Positions 57,846 to 64,000 of a stretch of DNA of 64,000 bases are shown piece after piece (the stretch's first letter is position 1; every line of letters begins with the position of its first letter). Origin of the DNA: Pseudohalioglobus lutimaris (GTDB lineage: Bacteria; Pseudomonadota; Gammaproteobacteria; Pseudomonadales; Halieaceae); NCBI RefSeq assembly GCF_002866825.1, contig NZ_PKUS01000002.1, forward strand, positions 186,001 through 250,000. Direction: 5' to 3'. Both the position numbers and the translations under genes were made by a program. The notes under the pieces are model-generated. The model was not told the origin of the DNA. It was given only the letters and a program-made list of their open reading frames with translations, and made no database searches.

Positions 57846-58010
57846 TTACGCCGGGCGCAGTGACGCGCACGACACTATCTCGTCGAACACCAGCTGTGCT
57901 GATTTTGCCGCACCCATGGAGCCCTCGTACCCAGGCCGGCAAACACCATCACCCACGTTGTAGAGGTTTTCAATGGAGGCTTGAATCTGCCCGGGTTGAC
58001 AAGATTATTG
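57846..58010 (-). pseudogene. C-terminal fragment of a phytoene-desaturase-like FAD oxidoreductase
   Basis: The minus strand reads SIENLYNVGDGVCRPGYEGS then MGAAKSAQLVFDEIV, ending at a TAA at 57846. This matches the C-terminal FAD-contact motif of the intact oxidoreductase at the end of the window (GLYNVGDGCAPPGTIGTESA). The upstream part of the gene is missing: after about 15 further codons the similarity ends. The interval 57821-58402 otherwise holds only a 36-codon open frame (58086-58196, plus) with no recognisable family. Confidence 0.72.
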
Positions 58011-58402
58011 ATACGGCCATTTGATTGCATAATTAGACCATGCTGATCCTGCTGAGACAAATCATTTCACCAACCGGGGTAAGTCATGGCCGCACCTTTT
58101 ACAACACCATCGGCGAGCGCTTCAGCCGAATACACGGACTTCGTCAGCGCATCAGCCACTGCAGCAGAAAGCGGCAACCCTCCCCCGCAACAATAGACCA
58201 GCGGATGGCGCTACCCGGTTCCCGTCTTAACCGTAACGCGGCAATGGTGAGCAGCTTGATAAACGCTGGCAGGATACCGAAGCGCAGTCTGTGCTTGTGC
58301 GTCCGCCACGCCCGAAGACCCGGCCTGTTTAGTCTGTTGCGCCACACCTCCGCAACTTGCATAATCATACTTTTAAAGACCATCGTACTTCAGGAACCCG
58401 CG

Positions 58403-59941
58403 ATGCACAGATTAAAGTTAATGGCTGTATGTCTCGTAACCGTCCTGGGTAATCCTATGGCCTGGTCGAGCAATGACACCGCTCCCGCCATGGCATGCAA
58501 TAACCTGATGACAACGCAGGCACCTGAGACCAGGCTGGCCAGCGCAAAATTCTTTATGGACCATGCCAACCTGCCGCCTTTCTGCCAGGTGGAAGGGAAA
58601 ATCGCGGAACGACTGGGATTTGTCATGCGCCTGCCGGTGGATGCCTGGAACGGCAAGTTTGCGGTGACCGGCTGCGGTGGTTTTTGTGGCAGCCTGAATC
58701 CTGACAAGCCAGGCTACTCCAATAGTATGAATGCGTCGCTCAAACTCGGGTATGCCGTTATCCAGACGGATGGCGGACACCAGGCGGACAGCTGGGATAC
58801 AGACTGGGCCATTGGCGACCAACGGGCACTGGAACTGTATGCCGGTGCATGGATGCCACTCGCAGTTGCCAGCGGCAACGCGCTGCTGAAACAGTACTAT
58901 CAGGACAAACCGCAAAGAACCTATTTTTCAGGCTGCTCAAACGGCGGTCGTCTGGGCATGGTAGCCGCCCAACGGTATCCGCGCCTGTTCGATGGCATCG
59001 CCGCTGGCGGCGCCATCTTCGACCTCACCGGCAATGCGGGAATCCATGGCATGTGGAAGCTGCAGACCACACACGACGAAAACGGCGGGGAGATCATCGA
59101 CCAGGACAAGCTGCCCCTGCTCACAGAGCACGTCATGCAGCAGTGCGATTCGCTGGATGGCGTGGAAGACCACGTCATATCCCGGCCACAACTGTGCCAA
59201 CCGGCACTGGACAGCCTGCGCTGCAGCGATACCCGGCCCGAGGCGTGCTTTAGCGATAGAGAGCTGACCGCAATCCAGCTGCTCTACCAGGGAGCAACGG
59301 TGGATGGGCAAGCACTTTTCCCCGGCATCCCACCCGGGTCGGAAAGCCTGTGGTCGCGGTGGATTGTGGGCACGGATGAAAACCCTGCCTGGGGCACCCG
59401 CGCTTCAGAAGGTAACCTGAGACTGACCTATGGAATTCCGTCAAACCGCCCCTTCAACCCACATGCGTACACCCTGGCCGACGAGCAGCAAAACCTGCAA
59501 CGCCTGGCACCGGTGCTGAATGCCACGAACCCGGATCTGTCAGCATTGGCCGCAGCAGGGGGGAAGTTATTCTACTACCACGGCCTGGCAGACCCCTTGA
59601 TACTGGCAGGTCGCGCACAGCAGTACCACGATGAGGCCGCAGCAGTGATGGGCAAGGAGAAGCTTGACCAGACAGCGCGCTTTTTCATGGTACCCGGCCA
59701 CGGTCACTGCTGGGAGATGCCAGGACAGGTCGCAGACGATTTTAACCCGCTGGTCGTCATCGACCACTGGGTAGAGACGGGCAAAGCCCCGGACCACGTT
59801 ATTGCCGGTATGGCGCAAGACGCCTCCCCGAACAATCGCACACGCCTGCTTTGTCCCTATCCTCTTACCGCCACCTTCCAGGGCGGCGACCCTGACAATG
59901 CACAAAGCTTCCGTTGCCAGGCGGCCGACCGCCAGGATTGA
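58403..59941 (+). CDS. Tannase/feruloyl esterase family protein
   Basis: Secreted alpha/beta-hydrolase esterase. The start at 58403 (MHRLKLMAVCL) gives a signal peptide ending near Trp21-Ser22 and 512 residues, the family length. A start 121 codons upstream would place unrelated residues in front of the signal. The nucleophile Ser179 is in SGCSNGGRLG, and the family His lies in VPGHGHCWEM near 440. Paired cysteines around the active site match the tannase family disulfide. It precedes the WS/DGAT gene by 47 bases on the same strand. The natural ester substrate is unknown. Confidence 0.88.
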   Translation: MHRLKLMAVCLVTVLGNPMAWSSNDTAPAMACNNLMTTQAPETRLASAKFFMDHANLPPFCQVEGKIAERLGFVMRLPVDAWNGKFAVTGCGGFCGSLNPDKPGYSNSMNASLKLGYAVIQTDGGHQADSWDTDWAIGDQRALELYAGAWMPLAVASGNALLKQYYQDKPQRTYFSGCSNGGRLGMVAAQRYPRLFDGIAAGGAIFDLTGNAGIHGMWKLQTTHDENGGEIIDQDKLPLLTEHVMQQCDSLDGVEDHVISRPQLCQPALDSLRCSDTRPEACFSDRELTAIQLLYQGATVDGQALFPGIPPGSESLWSRWIVGTDENPAWGTRASEGNLRLTYGIPSNRPFNPHAYTLADEQQNLQRLAPVLNATNPDLSALAAAGGKLFYYHGLADPLILAGRAQQYHDEAAAVMGKEKLDQTARFFMVPGHGHCWEMPGQVADDFNPLVVIDHWVETGKAPDHVIAGMAQDASPNNRTRLLCPYPLTATFQGGDPDNAQSFRCQAADRQD

Positions 59942-59988
59942 ATACACACAGTGCCGACCCTGTCACGACATCACCACGGAACCAGATT

Positions 59989-61476
59989 ATGAGACAACTG
60001 AGCGGACAAGATGCCACATTCGTTTTCATGGAAGACCCCGCTGCACCACTGCACCTGAGCTCCCTGTATATTTATGATCCAGGCACAGCGCCGGGCGGCA
60101 AAGTAACGCACAAGCAGTTGCTGGCACATATTGAAAGCCGTCTGCCTACTTCAAGAGTCTTTACCCAGAAGCTGCTGCACGTGCCGATGAACCTGGATTT
60201 CCCCTATTGGGTGGACGATCCAGGCTTCGACCTGGAGTTTCATGTGAGACATATCGCGCTGCCCAGCCCACGGGACTGGCGCCAGCTGTGCATTCTTGTT
60301 TCCAGGCTGCATTCCCGGGGACTGGACATGTCCCGGCCACCGTGGGAAATGTACATCATAGAGGGGCTGGATAATGTTGATGGCGTGCCACCGGGTAGCT
60401 TCGCCGTACTGTCGAAGTACCACCACGCGGCCATCGATGGCGCGTCCGGGGTGGAGATCATCTCTGGACTGCATGACCTGAGCGCCAGGCCAGCGCCGCG
60501 AAAGCACACCGCGCAGGCCACCGAATCCACTCCTTCCAGTCTGCAACTGCTGGCACGATCCGCCGTGAACAACGTCAAGCTGCCCCTGCACCTCGCATCA
60601 GTACTTGCTCGATCCCGGCCGCAACTGAATTGGCTGCCGCGTCGCAGGGAGCCCGAGGAACAGCGCTTCAGTCCATCGAAACTCCCCATCCCCAAAACCC
60701 GTTTCAACTACCAGGTATCACCCCACCGGGTATTCACTGGCCAGATGCTCGACCTAGAAGACTTCAAGGCAATACGCAGTGCCGTAGCAGGCGTTACTAT
60801 AAACGATGTGATACTGGCGATCTGCGCCGGTGCCCTGCGCGCCTACCTGCAGGCCAAGGAAGAACTGCCGGATGAACCACTGGTCGCCGCCGTTCCCATC
60901 AACACCCGGACCGAGGCCGATGAGGGCCTTGCCGGCAATGTCATCGCCGCCATGTCGATCGCCCTGCAAACGCATGTGGAGGACCCGGTACAACGTCTGC
61001 AAGAAATTCGCGACCTGACTGCGGCAGAAAAAACCACCGACAAGGCCGTCAGCGCACGGCGGATGACCGACATATCCCACCACCTGCCAGCCACCACGCT
61101 GACCATGGCCAGCCGCCTCATTTCCGCCACCGGCCTGATGCACCGCAGCAAGCCTGTTTTCAACCTGGTGATTACCAACGTACCCGGGCCACAGATACCC
61201 TTATACCAGTGCGGTGCCGAGCTACTCGCCACCTGGGGCTGCGGTCCAGTGCTGGACGGTGTGGGCCTTATCATCTCGGCGCACAGCTACAATGGGAAAC
61301 TGTTTCTGTGCGCAACATCCTGCCGGGAAATCATGACCGACCCCGGTTTCTTCGCTGACTGTATGCAGCAATCCTTCGACGAACTACACAAAGCTACCCG
61401 CCCCCTGCGCAAACGCGGTAAAGCAGCACGAGGACGGCAGAGTAAAAAGTCGGGCGGGACCAAGCCAAAGACCTGA
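59989..61476 (+). CDS. Wax ester synthase/diacylglycerol acyltransferase (WS/DGAT)
   Basis: Acyl-CoA-dependent enzyme of storage lipid synthesis. The 495 residues start MRQLSGQDATFVFMED and carry the catalytic HHxxxDG as His145, His146, Asp150, Gly151, plus RPPWEM (116-121) and a C-terminal NxPGP variant VITNVPGPQIPLY (near 396). The tail is Lys/Arg-rich. The start at 59989 matches the family N-terminus; an in-frame start at 59914 lies inside the esterase gene. The neighbouring lipase-like and esterase genes fit an ester/lipid-handling region. Confidence 0.93.
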   Translation: MRQLSGQDATFVFMEDPAAPLHLSSLYIYDPGTAPGGKVTHKQLLAHIESRLPTSRVFTQKLLHVPMNLDFPYWVDDPGFDLEFHVRHIALPSPRDWRQLCILVSRLHSRGLDMSRPPWEMYIIEGLDNVDGVPPGSFAVLSKYHHAAIDGASGVEIISGLHDLSARPAPRKHTAQATESTPSSLQLLARSAVNNVKLPLHLASVLARSRPQLNWLPRRREPEEQRFSPSKLPIPKTRFNYQVSPHRVFTGQMLDLEDFKAIRSAVAGVTINDVILAICAGALRAYLQAKEELPDEPLVAAVPINTRTEADEGLAGNVIAAMSIALQTHVEDPVQRLQEIRDLTAAEKTTDKAVSARRMTDISHHLPATTLTMASRLISATGLMHRSKPVFNLVITNVPGPQIPLYQCGAELLATWGCGPVLDGVGLIISAHSYNGKLFLCATSCREIMTDPGFFADCMQQSFDELHKATRPLRKRGKAARGRQSKKSGGTKPKT

Positions 61477-61489
61477 GTGGTCTGCACGG

Positions 61490-62371
61490 TCAGCGCGACA
61501 ATGCGGTTCCTTGTGATCGACCGCGAGCGCTTACCGGCCGCTTGCGTCTTGATAAGTTAAGTAAACGGCGCAGGCGGCGATGATTGAATGGCTGCCAGGC
61601 CTGGGCGTCAGCACACAATCGGTCGGCAACCGCAAACAGGATACGCGGGTTAACGCCCATGCCACCGTGTGAGGCAACAATACGCACATTCTCGCGCACG
61701 GCCGGCGCTTTGCTGCTGTCAACGGTCTCCTGCGGAATCAGCGCAAAAGGCTCGCTAACCGCAGCATCAATAGGGCTGACGATCGCTACACAGGGTATGT
61801 CAGGCTGGTGCGCCGGCCAATGTCGGGTTCCGGCATTGGTAAACACATCCTGCATTGGCCGCCCCATCTGGCGTTCGCCCATCAGCCGTATCAATGCATT
61901 GTGACGTCGCAGGCTAGCCGCAGGGAATACCGGCGCACCCAAGGTGATAACCCTGTCGATATCCGGCGCCAGGTGCAGGGCAAGCTCTCGGGCGCAAACG
62001 CCGCCCAGGCTATGACCAATCAGTGCAACGCCGCGGCCATGTCGATTCGCGAGTATTTTGACGTGGTGGCGCAGCTTGTCCGCCAGCTGCGCAACATAGG
62101 CATCAAATCCTGCTTCCGAGGGCCCCTCGTTGACGCCCAATCCCCACGCGTGAGCATCAAAACCGTTGCGATTAAGAAAACGCGTGAGATGACCCATGCT
62201 GTTTTCCGGTGCATTGAACCCTGGAATCAGCATCACCGGTTGCGCGCCGTCGCCCTGTGCGCAGCACCGATCCAGCGCGTTCGACATAGCAAGGCCAGCG
62301 CCCAGCTCAGTCAGGGTGAGGCCCATATCCAACTGTAATCGCAGTGCGTCTTTCAGCATGCTCTTCCTCAC
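61490..62371 (-). CDS. Alpha/beta hydrolase, lipase-like
   Basis: The 293-residue protein has the oxyanion segment VMLIPGFNAPENSM (46-59), nucleophile Ser121 in IGHSLGG, and a likely catalytic His near 239 in VASHGGMG. An Asp in VSPIDAAV (near 201) could complete the triad. There is no signal peptide, so it is probably cytoplasmic. The C-terminal 30 residues are very basic. It faces the WS/DGAT gene tail to tail (13-base gap). A role in lipid ester turnover is inferred from context. Met5 is an alternative start. Confidence 0.82.
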   Translation of the reverse strand: MRKSMLKDALRLQLDMGLTLTELGAGLAMSNALDRCCAQGDGAQPVMLIPGFNAPENSMGHLTRFLNRNGFDAHAWGLGVNEGPSEAGFDAYVAQLADKLRHHVKILANRHGRGVALIGHSLGGVCARELALHLAPDIDRVITLGAPVFPAASLRRHNALIRLMGERQMGRPMQDVFTNAGTRHWPAHQPDIPCVAIVSPIDAAVSEPFALIPQETVDSSKAPAVRENVRIVASHGGMGVNPRILFAVADRLCADAQAWQPFNHRRLRRLLNLSRRKRPVSARGRSQGTALSR

Positions 62372-62472
62372 CTGGCCGCCTTTTTAATTCGTTTATAAAA
62401 GTAACTCTGGCAACGTAGCATAGGGAACCGCGAAGATAAACTGCGCAAAACGCTATCGAATAGTGCGTGCTT

Positions 62473-62751
62473 TCACCGGGCCCGAAACAATCCCGCTAGC
62501 GGCACTTGATGAACAACGGGTGGGGCCGCCACCGGTCCCGGGATTGCATTGATCAGCGAACCGGCCACGCCGTAATGCTATGGCGTGGTGCGGCATGGGT
62601 GCCCCTGGAGCACACCGGGATCGATACTGATTCCAGCGAAGGCAGTCCTTTTATCTGCATCGACCAGCTCCAGACCAGGGTGATCAAGCACCGCACGCAG
62701 ACAGGTTTTGCCCATGCTGCCGGTCGCCCACTGGATAACCTTGATGCTCAT
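62473..62751 (-). pseudogene. Internally deleted dihydrodipicolinate-reductase-like dehydrogenase
   Basis: After a good GGAGGG ribosome site, an ATG at 62751 opens MSIKVIQWATGSMGKTCLRA followed by VLDHPGLELV, the Rossmann start of DapB-like NAD(P)H dehydrogenases. The frame ends at a TAG at 62578. Immediately afterwards GVAGSLINAIPGPVAAPP resembles the C-terminal helix of the same family, ending at a TGA at 62473. Intact members are about 350 residues, so roughly 250 codons have been lost. It lies 28 bases after the FAD oxidoreductase stop on the same strand, suggesting a former operon. Confidence 0.72.
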
Positions 62752-62779
62752 GTTTCACTCCCTCCTTGCCAAGAACTGT

Positions 62780-64000
62780 TTATTTGCGCGATGCCAGTAT
62801 CATCGCCACCGCGTCGCGCGCCGACGCTGCCGCGCTCTCGGTACCGATGGTTCCTGGCGGGGCGCAGCCATCACCCACGTTATACAGACCCACGACAGGC
62901 GTATTGACCGGCAGACCAAAACCCGCCCAGCGATGCATGCCCGGTGCCGGTGCCCGGTGCTTTGCCTTCACCAGGAACGTCGCCTGCTCGGTGACGCCCG
63001 GAAAATTCTTCTCCAGTTCCTCCATAGTGACCTTGAACTCGTTTGCCAGGTCGGGCTTTGCCGCATCCGCCGGCGCGCCATAGGCGGTGTGCAAATACTT
63101 ACCCGCCGGTGAAATGTGGGGCGATATCTCAGAGGGTATTTCCAGATAGATAAGATTGCGATTGTTGCCAAAAACCATACACCCTTCGAATCCTTCGATC
63201 AGGGGCTTATCCATGACAAAGCTGATGTGCATGATAGGCGCATCCGCTGCGTTGGTTCGTAGTTCCTGTATGTAGCTGCGTTCAAATACCGACGCACCCC
63301 CGGCCAGATCAACGGTCCTGTCGGGTCCGGTATTGGACAGCACCAGGTCAGCGAGAATCACCTCATCCTTACCGTCACTGCTATTGACCTCAACGCCAAC
63401 CACCCTGCCCTCGTCTATGAGGATACGCTTGCAGCCTGTCTGGCGGCGGACCTGAGTGCCCTTGCTTTCCATCGCGGTGGCCAGAGCATCCATCAGCGCG
63501 CCGTTGCCGTGGGCAGCCATGCCGAAGCGGCTGCATTTACTGCTATATTTCAAAAAGCGGAAAAACTCTCCGGCCGGGATCTCATGCAGGTTGATACCCA
63601 TCAGTGCCGCGCAGTAGCCCTGGAACAGGTTCTTCACTTCACCGTTGTCGGTGTACTGGTCGAACCAGTCGCGAATGCTGATAGAGTCCAGCGGAGTCCA
63701 TTGAAACAGCGCATTCTGTATCTGCTTGAACAGCGCGCGGGCGGCGGCCTCATCCTGCATCGCGAATTCGATCATGCCGTACAGGCCACCGCCACCGGGC
63801 GGCAGGTCGTAGTCCCCGTGGTCCAGGCGATACCGCATGCGGCCGGTCAGGTCGATCATATCCATTTCCGCACCCACCACATCAAACGCCTGACGGATTG
63901 CGCTGGCCGGTCCCATTGGAATCATCAGCGCACCGGTGGTTACGCTGCACCCTTCACGCACTCGATGGCCCATACGACCACCGAGGTAGGGCGATTTTTC
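62780..64000 (-). CDS. Phytoene-desaturase-like FAD-dependent oxidoreductase (partial)
   Basis: NAD(P)/FAD amine-oxidase/CrtI-like superfamily. The gene is open to the window edge; the bases before an internal ATG at 63973 continue in frame as EKSPYLGGRMG, the second strand and glycine-rich end of an FAD-binding domain, so the true N-terminus lies beyond 64000. Visible parts include the substrate domain and the C-terminal FAD contact GLYNVGDGCAPPGTIGTESA followed by an alanine-rich helix. It is not linked to carotenoid genes here; a prenyl, retinoid or steroid-like substrate is possible. Confidence 0.88.
   Translation of the reverse strand, partial: EKSPYLGGRMGHRVREGCSVTTGALMIPMGPASAIRQAFDVVGAEMDMIDLTGRMRYRLDHGDYDLPPGGGGLYGMIEFAMQDEAAARALFKQIQNALFQWTPLDSISIRDWFDQYTDNGEVKNLFQGYCAALMGINLHEIPAGEFFRFLKYSSKCSRFGMAAHGNGALMDALATAMESKGTQVRRQTGCKRILIDEGRVVGVEVNSSDGKDEVILADLVLSNTGPDRTVDLAGGASVFERSYIQELRTNAADAPIMHISFVMDKPLIEGFEGCMVFGNNRNLIYLEIPSEISPHISPAGKYLHTAYGAPADAAKPDLANEFKVTMEELEKNFPGVTEQATFLVKAKHRAPAPGMHRWAGFGLPVNTPVVGLYNVGDGCAPPGTIGTESAAASARDAVAMILASRK

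Noticed and set aside
58040-58402. Longer N-terminus of the tannase-family protein
   Set aside because: The extra 121 residues precede a normal signal peptide and look like non-coding translation; the ATG at 58403 is better.

Overview
The window reads as chromosomal DNA of a moderately GC-rich, aerobic marine gammaproteobacterium. The order rlmN-ndk-isc operon-trmJ-suhB-secDF and purL-mltF-tadA matches the Pseudomonas/Cellvibrionales backbone. The accessory genes (plug-type TonB receptor, WS/DGAT, DUF3604, tandem HxlR regulator, DabAB, HsaA-like monooxygenase) suggest a member of the Halieaceae (OM60/NOR5) or a close relative. That placement is inference from gene content; no rRNA gene is present.

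Layout. 1-8520: housekeeping block with rlmN (partial), ndk, the complete minus-strand isc operon (iscR-iscS-iscU-iscA-hscB-hscA-fdx-iscX) behind a clear IscR-type operator/promoter, then trmJ and the divergent suhB. 8550-9478: a tandem array of five 178-bp units bounded by a 31-bp perfect inverted repeat, lying between the convergent suhB and secF. 9480-18407: secF-secD, purL, mltF, tadA. 18881-27000: an HsaA-like flavin monooxygenase, an RND efflux pair, and a TonB-dependent receptor split by a 7-bp duplication.

27309-45778: a surface-polysaccharide locus. It holds two membrane proteins (one GT-C like), a WcaJ-type initiating transferase, a DUF1972 glycosyltransferase, a Wzx flippase, pseB-pseC-pseF on the plus strand, and pseG-formyltransferase-pseI on the minus strand. 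It continues with a polysialyltransferase-like enzyme, a methyltransferase, a Wzy polymerase/ligase and UDP-xylose synthase. Together these could make, export and polymerise a glycan containing a pseudaminic acid. A formyltransferase sits where the acetyltransferase PseH would be expected, so the product may be an N-formyl pseudaminic acid. IS110 and glycosyltransferase remnants show past rearrangement.

45985-51022: dabA-dabB (energy-coupled inorganic carbon uptake) with a divergent NhaR-like LysR regulator. 51088-64000: a lipid/xenobiotic-flavoured region with a secreted amidohydrolase carrying a Cys-rich tail, a DUF3604 protein, a tandem HxlR regulator, an SDR, a tannase-family esterase, a WS/DGAT, an alpha/beta hydrolase and a phytoene-desaturase-like oxidoreductase running off the window. 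Two decayed oxidoreductase genes lie among them. No tRNA, rRNA, CRISPR array or intact insertion sequence was seen.
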